Shown here: piece by piece, positions 45,305-56,847 of the stretch
How positions within the stretch are numbered: the first letter of the stretch is position 1
Layout of the letters: every line of letters starts with the position of its first letter
Notes under the pieces: generated by a model
Told to the model about the DNA's origin: nothing
Database searches by the model: none
What the model saw: the letters and a program-made list of their open reading frames with translations, nothing else
NCBI RefSeq assembly: GCF_900167365.1
Contig: NZ_FUXL01000006.1
Span: forward strand, 214,523-278,522
DNA length: 64,000 nt
DNA from: Consotaella salsifontis
GTDB taxonomy: Bacteria > Pseudomonadota > Alphaproteobacteria > Rhizobiales > Rhizobiaceae
Direction of reading: 5' to 3'
Position numbers and translations under genes: made by a program

Positions 45305-46480
45305 CTACGCCGCCTTGGCGATGCTGGCCTTCTGCTCGGCGAAGGCCCAGGCGAGCCACGGCATCAACGCTTCCACGTCGGACGTCTCGACTGTGGAACC
45401 ACACCAGATGCGCAGGCCCGCCGGTGCATCGCGATAAGCGCCGATGTCGAAAGCGGCGCCTTCCTTCTCAAGCCGCGCGGCAACACCCTTGGCAAACGCC
45501 GCGAGGTCAGCTTCGGGAAGAGCCTTCACATCCGGATCGGTAAAAGTCAGACAGACCGACGTATTTGATCGGATGTCGGCCGTTTTTGCCAGGAAGCCGA
45601 TCCACGGATTAGCTGCGACGAAGCGCTCGACCACCGCGAGATTGGCGTCGGCGCGAGCCTTCAGGGCATCGAGCCCGCCGATCGACTTCGACCAGGCCAG
45701 CGCGTCGAGATAGTCCTCGACGCAGAGCATCGACGGCGTGTTGATCGTCTCGCCCTTGAAGATGCCCTCGATCAGCTTTCCGCCCTTGGTGAGGCGGAAA
45801 ATCTTCGGCAGCGGCCAGGCAGGCTTGTAGGTCTCAAGACGCTCGACGGCGCGGGGAGACAAAATGATGATGCCGTGAGCTGCCTCGCCGCCCAGAGCCT
45901 TCTGCCAGGAGAAGGTGACGACGTCGAGCTTGTCATACGGCAGGTCCTGAGCGAAGGCCGCCGAGGTCGCGTCGCAAATCGTCAGTCCCTTGCGGTCGGC
46001 GGGGATCACGTCGCCATTCGGCAGACGCACGCCGGAGGTGGTGCCGTTCCAGGTGAAGACGACGTCGCGATCGAAATCGACCTTGGAAAAGTCGACGATC
46101 TCACCATAGGGCGCCTCGAAGATGCGCGCGTCGGTCAGCTTCAGCTGCTTGGCGACATCGGTGACCCAGCCGGCGCCGAAGGATTCCCAGGCGAGCATGT
46201 CGACGCCGCGCGCGCCGAGAAGCGACCACAGCGCCATCTCCACCGCGCCCGTATCGGACGCGGGCACGATGCCGATACGGTAGTCGGCGGGAACGCCGAG
46301 AACCTCACGCGTGTCATCGATGGCCTTGGCGAGTTTGGCCTTGCCGATCTTCGCACGATGCGACAGTCCAAGAGCTGCGTCTTGGAGCGCGGCGAACGAC
46401 CAGCCGGGGCGCTTGGCACAAGGTCCAGAAGAAAAGCGGGGATTGGCCGGACGCACTGCCGGCTTCGGATGATTTGTCAT
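45305..46480 (-). CDS. serC: phosphoserine aminotransferase
   Basis: 391 aa, the alphaproteobacterial SerC type. It transaminates 3-phosphohydroxypyruvate using PLP. N-terminus [18 protein letters not shown] is typical. The PLP-lysine lies in [30 protein letters not shown] and [11 protein letters not shown] are other family blocks. The start MTNHPKP has AAGGG upstream; that ribosome-binding region overlaps a possible RNA structure (see leader). It precedes serA, giving the two enzymes of the serine pathway in one unit. Confidence 0.95.
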   Translation of the reverse strand: MTNHPKPAVRPANPRFSSGPCAKRPGWSFAALQDAALGLSHRAKIGKAKLAKAIDDTREVLGVPADYRIGIVPASDTGAVEMALWSLLGARGVDMLAWESFGAGWVTDVAKQLKLTDARIFEAPYGEIVDFSKVDFDRDVVFTWNGTTSGVRLPNGDVIPADRKGLTICDATSAAFAQDLPYDKLDVVTFSWQKALGGEAAHGIIILSPRAVERLETYKPAWPLPKIFRLTKGGKLIEGIFKGETINTPSMLCVEDYLDALAWSKSIGGLDALKARADANLAVVERFVAANPWIGFLAKTADIRSNTSVCLTFTDPDVKALPEADLAAFAKGVAARLEKEGAAFDIGAYRDAPAGLRIWCGSTVETSDVEALMPWLAWAFAEQKASIAKAA

Positions 46481-46483
46481 CTT

Positions 46484-46544
46484 GTAGCTACCCTTACAGA
46501 TAGGCGCCCCTCGTTGGGGAGGAGTGTCCCGCATATGGAGCTAC
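46484..46544 (-). ncRNA. candidate serC leader RNA (regulatory 5' UTR)
   Basis: Upstream of serC, GTAGCT (minus strand, 46539-46544) can pair with AGCTAC (46484-46489), which lies between the ribosome site and start codon. An inner hairpin CCCC/GGGG with loop AACGA sits between. A conserved serC motif at this place in alphaproteobacterial serC-serA operons is known from comparative studies. The location and closing stem fit, but I did not match the consensus base by base. Confidence 0.5.
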
Positions 46545-46591
46545 GACGGACGCCCCCTCCGGTCAAGCTCCATTTTCTGCCTCCGAGACAC

Positions 46592-46621
46592 AAAAAAGCG
46601 GCGGAGCCGTCGCCCCGCCGC
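46592..46621 (-). terminator. intrinsic terminator of Omp25-like gene
   Basis: A GCGGCGG/CCGCCGC stem with a 10-base loop, followed on the minus strand by six T. It lies about 27 bases after the stop codon at 46648. Confidence 0.85.
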
Positions 46622-46647
46622 CCGTCATTCCCAAAGAGGAAGCAATC

Positions 46648-47277
46648 CTACCAGAGCGAATAGCGCAGCCCGGCCTTGATTTCGTGCCGCCCAAACCCGT
46701 CGTCCCAGGACTTGTCCTGCTTCTCGACATCCAGATAGCGATAGCCGACATCGAGCTTCAGGTTGCGCGAGATGTCATAGGCGACACCGGCCATGAGCGC
46801 GTAGCCGAGACGCCAATCGGACTTGTAGTTGTCGCCATTGTCATATTCGACGTTCACGCCGCCCACGCCGCCGCCGACATAAGGCGTGAAGCCGACAAAC
46901 GTGCCGAGGTCGACATAGGCGTTGGCCATCAGTTCCCAGGTCTCGAGATCGTCGACGGCAATCGCAGCATCATTGAAGCGAACGTCGGTCTTCGAATAGG
47001 TCGCGGTCACATCCCCGCGCAGATAGTCGGTGAAGCGATAGCCGAAGCCGAGGTCGTAGCTCGCGTTCTTCTCGAGATCGAGGCGATCGGAGGAGATGTC
47101 GGCGTCATAGGAGACGTCTCCGCGAAGATACCAGCCGGTGCCTACCTCGACCGGCTGAATCTCTGGCGCCGTCTCGTAGATCGGCGCCGACATCAGGTCC
47201 GCGGCCTTCGCTCCCTCGCCGGGGAATACGGAAAGAGCCGCCGCTGAGATGAAGAGAGAGGCGAGAAGAGCCTTCAT
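46648..47277 (-). CDS. Omp25/OmpA-like outer-membrane beta-barrel protein
   Basis: 209 aa. It has a signal peptide (MKALLASLFISAAALSVFPGEGAKA) and then an eight-stranded barrel of the Omp25/Omp31 porin-like family: GTGWYLRGDVSYDADI, GFGYRFTDYLRGDVTATYS, LMANAYVDLGTFVGFTPYVGGGVG, LMAGVAYDISRNLKLDVGYRYLDV and C-terminal HEIKAGLRYSLW with the aromatic end. A consensus CtrA box lies about 75-90 bases upstream of the start. It is a divergent paralogue of the next gene. Outer-membrane location is secure; the specific role is not. Confidence 0.88.
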   Translation of the reverse strand: MKALLASLFISAAALSVFPGEGAKAADLMSAPIYETAPEIQPVEVGTGWYLRGDVSYDADISSDRLDLEKNASYDLGFGYRFTDYLRGDVTATYSKTDVRFNDAAIAVDDLETWELMANAYVDLGTFVGFTPYVGGGVGGVNVEYDNGDNYKSDWRLGYALMAGVAYDISRNLKLDVGYRYLDVEKQDKSWDDGFGRHEIKAGLRYSLW

Positions 47278-47351
47278 CGTGATCAGGTCCTCAATGGAAT
47301 GGAGGGCCGCGCGGCGGCGGCCTGTTCGCGGAGAAGACTGCCCGAGAATGC

Positions 47352-47367
47352 TTAACACTCCATTAAC
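47352..47367 (-). promoter_or_regulatory. consensus CtrA binding site before Omp25-like gene
   Basis: TTAA-CACTCCA-TTAAC matches the full TTAA-N7-TTAAC consensus. It stands about 75 bases upstream of the barrel gene start, where a promoter is expected. CtrA controls outer-membrane protein genes including omp25 in Brucella, so this fits. Confidence 0.75.
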
Positions 47368-47432
47368 CCTAATGGCTGGTTAAGCAGAACCTTGGCTCTG
47401 GGGCGGCACGGCTCTCTTCGAAGCGCAGAAAC

Positions 47433-47468
47433 GAAGAAAGCCGCCCTCTTCCGAAAGCGGCTTTCTTC
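47433..47468 (-). terminator. intrinsic terminator of Omp31-like gene
   Basis: A perfect 12-bp stem GAAGAAAGCCGC and its complement with a 12-base loop, immediately after the barrel stop codon (47489). T-rich on the minus-strand side. Confidence 0.75.
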
Positions 47469-47488
47469 AACGTTGAAGGTCGGTCGAA

Positions 47489-48352
47489 TCAGAAGAACTC
47501 GTACCGCAGACCCGCCCGCACCTGATGGATGTTGAAGCCGTTGTCGCGCATCTGAACGCCGGAAGCGCCGTTGGCCTTGTCCGATGCCGGGCCCTGATCG
47601 TCGAACTCGAAGGCATCGCCCTTGCCGATATGAAGGAAGCGATATCCAACGTCGAGCTTGAGCTGGCTCGTCAGGTCATAGCTCGCGCCCGCCATGAGGG
47701 CGGTTGCCCAGCGCCAGTCGGAGGAGCCTTCGCTGCCGTTTTGATACGGGGTGTAGGACGACGGGCAGTTGGGGCAGTTTTCCTTGGTGTTCCACCGGTC
47801 GTAGTCGACGTACGCCGCGCCGACGCCGGCGCCGACGTAAGGGGTGAAGCGGTTGAAGTAGGGCAGATCGACATAGAGGTTGGCCATCGTCGTCCAGACG
47901 TCGGCCTTGGACGAATCGCCGTAATTGCATTCGTCGTCGTTCTGCAGGAAGCCGTGATCGGGCGCGTTCTTGACCATGTAGGGGCAAGCGCGAGAGCCCG
48001 CGACCTTGGCGTGGAAATAATCGACCGTCGCGTCGGTGCGCAGGAACTCGTTGAACCGATAGCCCGCGCCGATCCCGGCCAGGACGCCCGACTTCAGGTT
48101 CAGCTTATCGTAATGGTAGGTGTCGTCGATACCGTCGTCACCCATGCCCCAGTTGTAGTAGTCCCAGTTGCCTTCGGTCTTCGACTTGAAGTTGGTGCCG
48201 ACGTCGCCGCGCAGGTACCATCCCGAGGTTTGAACAACGGGAGTGGCCTCAGGCACGTAGGGCTGATCCTCGATGATATCCGCGGCCTGAACGGCGGACG
48301 CTCCCGCCATTAGGCCGAGCGCCAGCGTAGCGATGGCGGAAATGCGCTTCAT
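47489..48352 (-). CDS. Omp31/Omp25-like outer-membrane beta-barrel protein
   Basis: 287 aa. The signal peptide ends near SAVQAAD. A barrel follows with TSGWYLRGDVGTNFKSKTEG, LAGIGAGYRFNEFLRTDATVDYF, MANLYVDLPYFNRFTPYVGAGVGAAYVDY, LMAGASYDLTSQLKLDVGYRFLHIG and the terminal VRAGLRYEFF. Four cysteines sit in two loop regions (SRACPYM/DDECNYG and NCPNC), which could form disulphides. It is next to a shorter paralogue, a tandem duplication now diverged. A near-consensus CtrA box lies about 75-90 bases upstream. Confidence 0.88.
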   Translation of the reverse strand: MKRISAIATLALGLMAGASAVQAADIIEDQPYVPEATPVVQTSGWYLRGDVGTNFKSKTEGNWDYYNWGMGDDGIDDTYHYDKLNLKSGVLAGIGAGYRFNEFLRTDATVDYFHAKVAGSRACPYMVKNAPDHGFLQNDDECNYGDSSKADVWTTMANLYVDLPYFNRFTPYVGAGVGAAYVDYDRWNTKENCPNCPSSYTPYQNGSEGSSDWRWATALMAGASYDLTSQLKLDVGYRFLHIGKGDAFEFDDQGPASDKANGASGVQMRDNGFNIHQVRAGLRYEFF

Positions 48353-48423
48353 CTCATGTATCCGATCTAGCGGTTACGACGGCGTCCCGCGCCTGTCTGA
48401 TCGAGGACAGTAAAAGAACATGG

Positions 48424-48439
48424 TTAAAACAAAGTTTAC
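48424..48439 (-). promoter_or_regulatory. near-consensus CtrA box before Omp31-like gene
   Basis: TTAA-AACAAAG-TTTAC, one mismatch from TTAA-N7-TTAAC. It lies about 75-90 bases before the start codon, the same relative position as the consensus site of the neighbouring paralogue. Confidence 0.5.
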
Positions 48440-48468
48440 CGGAACGGTTGCTTCACCATGACGAAAGG

Positions 48469-49815
48469 TCAGGCAGCCTCTCGATCCAGGGCGCCACAGA
48501 TGTCGTCGACAACCGCCCGCACCAGGACAGGATCGTCGCCTTCTGCCATCACGCGAATCAAAGGCTCCGTTCCCGAGGGGCGGATGACGATCCGCCCGGA
48601 ATTGCCCAGCCGCAAACGCCCAGCGTCGATCGCCTGCTTGACCGCCTCTCGCTCCAGCGGCTCGCCGCCGGAATAGCGCACGTTCTTCAGAACCTGAGGC
48701 ACGGGCTCGAACTTTCGGCAGACCTCGGACACGGTCTTTCCTGTCTGCCTCACGGCAGCCAGAATTTGCAGCGCGGCCACCAGACCATCGCCCGTCGTGC
48801 CGAAGTCGGAAAGCACGATGTGACCTGACTGTTCTCCACCGACGTTATAGCCGTGCTGGCGCATATGCTCGACGACGTATCGGTCGCCGACCTTGGTCCG
48901 CGCCAGCTCCATGCCGCGGCCGTTGAGGAAGCGCTCGAGACCAAGGTTGGACATGATGGTGGCAACGATACCTCCGGCGGCGAGCCGGCCATCCTCGGCC
49001 CAGCTTTCAGCGACCACGGCCATCAACTGATCCCCGTCGACGATCTCGCCCCTCTCGTCGACAAGAATGACGCGATCCGCATCCCCGTCGAGCGCGATCC
49101 CGATGTCGGCACGAACCTCATGGACTTTGCGCTGCAGGGTTGCGGGATGGGTCGAACCGCATTCGAGATTGATGTTCGTTCCGTTCGGCTCGATACCAAC
49201 CGTAACGACTTCCGCCCCGAGCTCCCACAGCGCCGCCGGAGCAACCTTATAGGCCGCCCCGTTCGCACAATCGATTGCCACCCGCATACCGTGAAGGGTC
49301 ACGTCGCGCGGCAAGGTGCGCTTGACGAACTCGATGTAGCGGTAAATGTCACCCTCGACGCGCTTGGCGCGCCCGATATCCTGGGAGGGTGGCAGCGTCA
49401 GGTATATGTCCTGTTCGAGCAGACGCTCGATCTCCATCTCGATCTCGTCCGACAGCTTGTAGCCATCAGGGCCGAAGAGCTTGATACCGTTGTCATGAAA
49501 CGGATTGTGCGAGGCGGAGATCATCACGCCGAGATCGGCACGAAGGGAGCGCGTGAGCATCGCGACGCCAGGCGTTGGAATTGGGCCGAGAAGGAAGACG
49601 TCGAGCCCCGCTGCCGTGAAGCCCGCCACCAGCGCATTTTCCAGCATGTATCCCGAAAGCCGCGTGTCCTTGCCGATCACCACGCGATGGCGATGAGTGC
49701 CCCGATGAAAGGCAATGCCAGCGGCCATGCCGACCTTCATCGCCACCTCGGCCGTCATCGGATGCTTGTTCGCCAATCCTCTAATGCCATCGGTGCCGAA
49801 ATACTTTCTGCTCAT
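48469..49815 (-). CDS. glmM: phosphoglucosamine mutase
   Basis: 448 aa. It converts glucosamine-6-phosphate to glucosamine-1-phosphate for UDP-GlcNAc and peptidoglycan. N-terminal [13 protein letters not shown], catalytic phosphoserine in [14 protein letters not shown], metal loop DGDADRVI, sugar-binding GEQSGHIVL and phosphate-binding [12 protein letters not shown] are all present. It is downstream of ftsH on the same strand. An ftsH-glmM pair is a widely conserved arrangement. A terminator between them suggests glmM is transcribed separately at least in part. Confidence 0.97.
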   Translation of the reverse strand: MSRKYFGTDGIRGLANKHPMTAEVAMKVGMAAGIAFHRGTHRHRVVIGKDTRLSGYMLENALVAGFTAAGLDVFLLGPIPTPGVAMLTRSLRADLGVMISASHNPFHDNGIKLFGPDGYKLSDEIEMEIERLLEQDIYLTLPPSQDIGRAKRVEGDIYRYIEFVKRTLPRDVTLHGMRVAIDCANGAAYKVAPAALWELGAEVVTVGIEPNGTNINLECGSTHPATLQRKVHEVRADIGIALDGDADRVILVDERGEIVDGDQLMAVVAESWAEDGRLAAGGIVATIMSNLGLERFLNGRGMELARTKVGDRYVVEHMRQHGYNVGGEQSGHIVLSDFGTTGDGLVAALQILAAVRQTGKTVSEVCRKFEPVPQVLKNVRYSGGEPLEREAVKQAIDAGRLRLGNSGRIVIRPSGTEPLIRVMAEGDDPVLVRAVVDDICGALDREAA

Positions 49816-49935
49816 CGGAAAAATTCCTAACGCTTATTTCCGGCGATCGCTTAGCCCAGCACCCCCGCTAAACCAAATAACAAAGCATGTTAAGGCCAAC
49901 CGATGGGTGAACACGCAGTAGCGGAACAGGAGGCA

Positions 49936-49967
49936 CAAAAAAGGCGGCTGGGTTCTCCAGCCGCCTT
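49936..49967 (-). terminator. intrinsic terminator of ftsH
   Basis: A perfect 11-bp stem AAGGCGGCTGG and its complement with a 5-base loop, then six T on the minus strand. It lies 24 bases after the ftsH stop codon. Confidence 0.88.
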
Positions 49968-49990
49968 CTTGATCCTTGACGTGGTGTCGC

Positions 49991-51934
<1,944 letters not shown>

Positions 51935-52083
51935 TTCAGGTCCCGGGTTTCGCGCAGATCTTTCTCGAACGCGCTTCTGCCAAGATAGGTTCGTGTTCCC
52001 GGCTTGCCAACCAGTTCAGGCACATTTGCGGCATTTTGGTTTCACAATCCCGTAGTGCTCCACGACGAATGTGAGACGGGCCT

Positions 52084-53445
52084 TCATACGTCCGGCAAAT
52101 CCTGCCAAAGGCGCCAGGAAATGCGCTCCTTGATCGGCAGGATGGGGGTTGCCGGCGGCACCTTCGCGCGGAGCGCCGCGGGCGCGGCGAGAATGCCTCC
52201 CTCGGCGTCAAGCAGCACCGGCAGTGTCTTCTCCACCCGATTGCCGCGCCCCAACGCGCCAAGCGCGATCAGGCTGGCGCTGCCTTCCACAGTAGAAACA
52301 TTCACCTCGAACCGATGATCGAACAGAACGCCGCCGCTGCCAACGCCAACGCGGGCGGGATTGGAAGACAGATCGACTGAGGGGATGCCGCGACGTCCGA
52401 ATTCGCGGACGAACCTCATGCGCGAGCCCACCTCGGCGATAATGCCATTCAACGTGACGGTCCGCACTTGATCGCCATTCTTCAAGTGATGGTCGAACCG
52501 TTCGACCGCCGATCGCGCCGGCGGGTGCGCCCCTCCCCCCACGGCCAACAGAATACGTTCGAGCAAGGCTATCGAAGAGAGAGACTCAAGCTTCTGGAAA
52601 GCAGGACGATCGAGCTCGACCGTTCCCTCCGGGCTCACGACAAGCAGGCCCGCGTCGTGCCATCGGCCCATGATGGAGGTGAGGTTGAGCTCCGCCCGGC
52701 TCTGATTCTCCCGATGCCTGGCAATTTGAGCAAGGACCTCGGCGCGCTCTTTCGTATCCTGCTCGCGCAGCGACCGGCGGATGCGGGCGCGCAGATAGTG
52801 CGGATCGAGATTACTGGGGTCGTTCACGAAGGAAAGAGAGCGGTCGAGAGCAGTGGCCTGCAAAGCGGCGCGAGGGACGTCAAGCAGCGGACGCAGCAGA
52901 AAAAGGTCGGGCCCGATCTCGCGGACAGGGCGCATCCCCGCCAACCCTCGAGGGCCTGCGCCGCGACCGGCGGCGATGAAATGCGTCTCTATTTGGTCGT
53001 CCTGGTGATGCGCAGTCATGATCGCCGCCGCCCCCGCCTCGCGGGCGGCAGCCGCGAGAAGACGATAGCGCGCCTCTCTCGCCTGCTCCGAGACGTTTCC
53101 GGCGAGCGGCCCTTCGCGCCACAGCCGCGTCTCGTGCGACAGACCCAGCGAGCATGCAAGCCTGCTTACGAATGCCGCTTCCGCCACTGATTCGGGGCGC
53201 AGCCCGTGGTCGATGGTAACGACATGGAAAGTGGCGGCGAGCGCATCCACACTCTCGGCGGCCAGTGCCATCAGGGCGACAGAGTCGGGTCCGCCCGATA
53301 CGGCGAGCACGACGCGCACCGGAGTTTCGCCGCCGCTGCGTCGTTTGCCCAGCAGCGCGAGCGACGAGTTCAGCAGCGTGCGGCCGGTCTCACGGCTCAG
53401 AACAGCGCCTTCCGCGTGGCGAGATTCGGCGGCAAGGCAGCTCAT
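52084..53445 (-). CDS. tilS: tRNA(Ile)-lysidine synthetase
   Basis: 453 aa from MSCLAAESRH. It adds lysine to C34 of the tRNA-Ile with anticodon CAU, so that it reads AUA. The PP-loop is VVLAVSGGPDSVALM. Further blocks: TIDHGLRPES, TAHHQDDQIETH and GPRGLAGMRPVREI. A start 16 codons earlier (53493) overlaps the cpoB stop region by 38 bases and lacks clear spacing, so the internal ATG is preferred, though translational coupling through overlap cannot be excluded. It lies between cpoB and ftsH. Confidence 0.92.
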   Translation of the reverse strand: MSCLAAESRHAEGAVLSRETGRTLLNSSLALLGKRRSGGETPVRVVLAVSGGPDSVALMALAAESVDALAATFHVVTIDHGLRPESVAEAAFVSRLACSLGLSHETRLWREGPLAGNVSEQAREARYRLLAAAAREAGAAAIMTAHHQDDQIETHFIAAGRGAGPRGLAGMRPVREIGPDLFLLRPLLDVPRAALQATALDRSLSFVNDPSNLDPHYLRARIRRSLREQDTKERAEVLAQIARHRENQSRAELNLTSIMGRWHDAGLLVVSPEGTVELDRPAFQKLESLSSIALLERILLAVGGGAHPPARSAVERFDHHLKNGDQVRTVTLNGIIAEVGSRMRFVREFGRRGIPSVDLSSNPARVGVGSGGVLFDHRFEVNVSTVEGSASLIALGALGRGNRVEKTLPVLLDAEGGILAAPAALRAKVPPATPILPIKERISWRLWQDLPDV

Positions 53446-53455
53446 CGAACGAAGG

Positions 53456-54514
53456 TCATCCCCGCTGTGAGCAGCGGGCCGCGGTCTTTTCATCCTTGAG
53501 CTTGCGGCGAACGCTGTCGCTGACGTTGGGATAGCGTCGCGACACTTCGTTATAGGTCGCGCAAGCCGTGTCCGCGTTGTCGAGCCGGGCCAGCGACATA
53601 CCGAGCTTCAGCAACATCTCCGGCGCCTTCCGGCTGTCGGGGTGCTGCTTCTGCGCGTTGAGGAAAACCTCGGCTGCGTCCGTGTATTCCTTCTGCGCGA
53701 AGAGGCTCTCGCCCAGCCAATATTCGGCATCAGCCGCATCCTTGGCGTCGGGATAGGTCTGCGAATACTGCCTAAAGGCGTTCTCGGCGAGCTTGTAGTC
53801 GCCGGCGAGCAGATAGTTGTAGGCCAGCGCGTAGAGGTCACCGGCGCTCTTCGGATCGATCGAGGCGACCGTCTCCGAAGACGTTGTTGGAGGGGTCGGT
53901 GTCGCGGCTGGCGCGGGAGTGCCAGTCCCCTGCCCCGGCGCGGCCGCTTGGGTCGAGCCGCTGTCGGGAATCTGGCGAACGTTGCCCGTCGTATCCGCGC
54001 CCTGGCCCGCAGGCGCAGCGCCCGGCTCGGGAGTCAACCCGGCGAACTCGGCGTCCCCGCTGCCCTGGGTGGGTTGCGGCTTTTCCAGCGCCCCGCTCTT
54101 TTGGCCTGAGGCCGATGCACCGGCGCCGCCGCCGCGTCCCTCGAGATCCTGGAACCGAAACTCGTTGTCTTCCTGCTGCTTGCGCATCTGCTCCTGCGCC
54201 TGGAGAAGCTGGTAGGACAGTTCCTCCACCCGCCCGTTGAGACGGCGGACCTCATCCTCCAGCTGGTTCAGACGCACGAGCGTGTCGCTCGCCTGGGCGA
54301 CGCGAACGGGCTGGCTCTGAACAGGAAGAACCTGGGCCGAACGATTGTCAGCCGGTGCGGAGGCGGATGCCAGACCGGCCTCGCGGTCGCCCTGCGATGA
54401 GCCGATATGGAAGGGGATGCTGAAGGCGCCTGCCTCACCGGCGCTCAACAGAAGCAGAACCGCGGCGACGGATGCCAGGCCCGCGGATGTCCGCGCTTTC
54501 AGGCGATGAACCAT
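53456..54514 (-). CDS. cpoB: cell division coordinator CpoB (YbgF, Tol-Pal system)
   Basis: 352 aa. Signal peptide (GLASVAAVLLLLSAGEAGAFS), an N-terminal trimerising coiled coil (LVRLNQLEDEVRRLNGRVEELSYQLLQAQEQMRKQQEDNEFRFQDLEGR, in heptads), a Gly/Ala/Pro/Gln-rich linker, then TPR repeats (DLYALAYNYLLAGDYKLAENAFRQYSQTYPDAKDAADAEYWLGESLF and following). In E. coli CpoB links Tol-Pal constriction with peptidoglycan synthesis in the periplasm. It follows pal but is separated by a terminator and 239 bases. Confidence 0.92.
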   Translation of the reverse strand: MVHRLKARTSAGLASVAAVLLLLSAGEAGAFSIPFHIGSSQGDREAGLASASAPADNRSAQVLPVQSQPVRVAQASDTLVRLNQLEDEVRRLNGRVEELSYQLLQAQEQMRKQQEDNEFRFQDLEGRGGGAGASASGQKSGALEKPQPTQGSGDAEFAGLTPEPGAAPAGQGADTTGNVRQIPDSGSTQAAAPGQGTGTPAPAATPTPPTTSSETVASIDPKSAGDLYALAYNYLLAGDYKLAENAFRQYSQTYPDAKDAADAEYWLGESLFAQKEYTDAAEVFLNAQKQHPDSRKAPEMLLKLGMSLARLDNADTACATYNEVSRRYPNVSDSVRRKLKDEKTAARCSQRG

Positions 54515-54693
54515 GGTCGAAATGCGCTCCTTGTTACCCTCTGACCGCCGCAGGTCGGCGACCGCGCGTGGTCAATCCGTCGCCCCGGTGCGGAGCACGG
54601 CTCGATGCGCTGGTTAGCATGGAACGATGGACTTCGGCCAAAATTTGGCCGTGGCGCGGAAACAGCCACGCATATTTCTGCGATGCACTGGTC

Positions 54694-54729
54694 AAAACGA
54701 TGGGTGGCCGACATTAGCCGGCCACCCAT
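54694..54729 (-). terminator. intrinsic terminator after pal
   Basis: A perfect 10-bp stem ATGGGTGGCC/GGCCACCCAT with a 10-base loop. On the minus strand CGTTTTGAC follows. It lies 25 bases after the pal stop codon. Confidence 0.7.
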
Positions 54730-54753
54730 AAAAATATTCTTCAGCGAGGAAGA

Positions 54754-55293
54754 TTACGAATTGCCGCCGCTCAGAACCGTCACCGCGCGGCGATTCTGCG
54801 ACCAGCAGGAGATGTCGTCGCACACCGCAACCGGCCGCTCCTTGCCGTAGGAAATGGTCTTCATGCGGTTGGCCGCGACGCCCCGGCTTGCAAGATACTC
54901 CATCGTCGCGGCGGCACGGCGCGCGCCGAGTGCGAGGTTGTACTCGCGGGTGCCGCGCTCGTCGGCATGACCCTCGATGGTGATGGCGTAGCGCGGGAAC
55001 TGGTTGAGCCACTGCGCCTGGCGGTTCAGGATCTGCTGCGCCTCGGAGGAAATCTGCGAGGAGTCCGTCACGAAGAAGATGCGGTCGCCGACATTGACCG
55101 TAAAGTCCTGCGTGCTGCCCGGCGTCACTGACCCCGGACCGCCGACGCCATTGGCGCCAGCACCTCCAAGGCCAAGCCCCGCGGCGTTATCCGGCAGAGC
55201 TCCCTTCTTCGACGCGCACCCCGACACGGCCAGGATGGCGGCAAGCATAACGGAAACTGCGATGTGGCTGCGAGCCACCATGATCCGGCCCAT
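54754..55293 (-). CDS. pal: peptidoglycan-associated lipoprotein Pal
   Basis: 179 aa. The signal sequence ends in lipobox LAVSGC (lipidated Cys at about residue 26). A Gly-rich linker leads to an OmpA-like peptidoglycan-binding domain: NRQAQWLNQFPRYAITIEGHADERGTREYNLALGARRAAAT. Pal anchors the outer membrane to peptidoglycan and pairs with TolB. The start has AAAGGAG at ideal spacing. It is flanked by terminators on both sides, so pal probably has its own promoter in 55294-55447. Confidence 0.96.
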   Translation of the reverse strand: MGRIMVARSHIAVSVMLAAILAVSGCASKKGALPDNAAGLGLGGAGANGVGGPGSVTPGSTQDFTVNVGDRIFFVTDSSQISSEAQQILNRQAQWLNQFPRYAITIEGHADERGTREYNLALGARRAAATMEYLASRGVAANRMKTISYGKERPVAVCDDISCWSQNRRAVTVLSGGNS

Positions 55294-55406
55294 GGCCAGC
55301 TCCTTTGGATCGGATGAATTAACGCTACCGGTTGTTTACTCTGCGCCTGGTTAACGCGGTGTGAAAGCGGGAGGCTTTCGGCAAGCATAACCATTTGCAC
55401 GGTATT

Positions 55407-55439
55407 GAAAAGGCCGCGCCGCCGAGACAGCGCGGCCTT
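55407..55439 (-). terminator. intrinsic terminator between tolB and pal
   Basis: A perfect 10-bp stem AAGGCCGCGC/GCGCGGCCTT with a 10-base loop; TTTTC follows on the minus strand. It lies just after the tolB stop codon (55448). Confidence 0.8.
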
Positions 55440-55447
55440 GGAAAGGC

Positions 55448-56758
55448 CTACTCGAGCAAGGGCGACCACGCCGGATCCGAGGCGAAGGCCGGCGTCGGGA
55501 TGGACTGCTCGTTGTAGCCGGTCAGGTCGATGGAATAGAGCTTCGGTCCCGCCGCGCCCTGAGCCTGACGGAAGAACATCACGACGCGGCCATTGGGCGA
55601 CCACGTCGGGCCCTCGTTGTGGAAGCCCGAGGTCAGGATGCGTTCGCCCGATCCGTCGGGCCGCATGACGCCGATCTGAAACTGGCCACCGGACTGCTTG
55701 GTGAAGGCGATGAGATCGCCGCGCGGCGACCACACTGGCGTCGAATAGGAGCCTTCACCGAAGGAAATGCGCTGCTGGCCCGAACCGTCGGCGTTCATGG
55801 TGTAAAGCTGCTGGCGCCCGCCGCGGTCCGATTCGAACACGATCCGCGCCCCATCGGGCGAATAGCTCGGCGACGTATCGATGGCGTTGCTGCTGGTGAG
55901 CCGGGTCGTTGCGCGCGAACGAAGATCCATGGCGTAGATGTTGGCGTTGCCGCCCTGCTCCAGGCTCATGATCACCTTCTGCCCGTCCGGCGAGAAGCGA
56001 GGCGCGAACGTCATGCCAGGGAAGTTGCCGACGATCTCACGCTGACCGGTGTCGAGCTGAAGCAGGTAGACGCGCGGCTCGCCGGCGCCGAAGGACATAT
56101 AGGTGACTTCCTGGCGAGAGGGAGAGAAGCGCGGCGTCAGGACGAGGTCCTGACCATTGGTCAGATAGCGCACGTTCGCTCCATCCTGATCCATGATCGC
56201 CAGACGCTTGATGCGCTTCTCCTTCGATCCTGTCTCGTCGACGAAGACGACGCGCGTATCGAAGTAGCCCTTTTCGCCGGTCAGCCGCTCATAGATGGCG
56301 TCGGCGATGATATGGGCCACGCGCCGCCAGTTCTCGGGATTGGTATAGAACTGCTGGCCCGTCAACTGCTGTCCGCCGAACGTGTCCCAAAGCCGGAATT
56401 CTGCTCGAAGGCGCCCATCGGCCTCCGGCGTGACGCGGCCCACGGCCAGCGCCTGGGCGTTGATCGCGGTCCAGTCCGCGAAACGCGGTGCCGAATCGGG
56501 ATTGGCGCCTCGTTCGATGAACGATGCGGGATCGAGCGGCTTGAACAGCCCCGACCGCTTCAGATCGGCGGCGACCACCGAGGAAATCTTTTGGCCGATG
56601 CCATCCTTCGAGAGAAAGTCGGGAATGGCGATGGGCAGAGGTTGGACATTGCCACGCGTGATGTCGACCTCGAGCTGGGCGTGAGCCGGCTGAGCCACAC
56701 CCCAGCAACCCAATGCCAGAACGAGCGCGGCAAACAGACGATGGGCGGTACTTTTCAT
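55448..56758 (-). CDS. tolB: Tol-Pal system beta-propeller TolB
   Basis: 436 aa. A signal peptide ([28 protein letters not shown]) precedes the N-terminal domain ([20 protein letters not shown]) and a six-bladed propeller with repeated SPDG/FSPD motifs ([62 protein letters not shown]). Periplasmic partner of Pal and TolA. The start is placed at the signal-peptide Met; an ATG 17 codons upstream is less likely. Downstream of tolA by 89 bases. Confidence 0.96.
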   Translation of the reverse strand: MKSTAHRLFAALVLALGCWGVAQPAHAQLEVDITRGNVQPLPIAIPDFLSKDGIGQKISSVVAADLKRSGLFKPLDPASFIERGANPDSAPRFADWTAINAQALAVGRVTPEADGRLRAEFRLWDTFGGQQLTGQQFYTNPENWRRVAHIIADAIYERLTGEKGYFDTRVVFVDETGSKEKRIKRLAIMDQDGANVRYLTNGQDLVLTPRFSPSRQEVTYMSFGAGEPRVYLLQLDTGQREIVGNFPGMTFAPRFSPDGQKVIMSLEQGGNANIYAMDLRSRATTRLTSSNAIDTSPSYSPDGARIVFESDRGGRQQLYTMNADGSGQQRISFGEGSYSTPVWSPRGDLIAFTKQSGGQFQIGVMRPDGSGERILTSGFHNEGPTWSPNGRVVMFFRQAQGAAGPKLYSIDLTGYNEQSIPTPAFASDPAWSPLLE

Positions 56759-56847
56759 CAATGGCTTTCCCGTTCGATTGGCGGCGACACACGCCTTTCG
56801 GATGGTCAATATGGACCCTTTGGGGGCTGGGGGAATCGATCAGGGCG

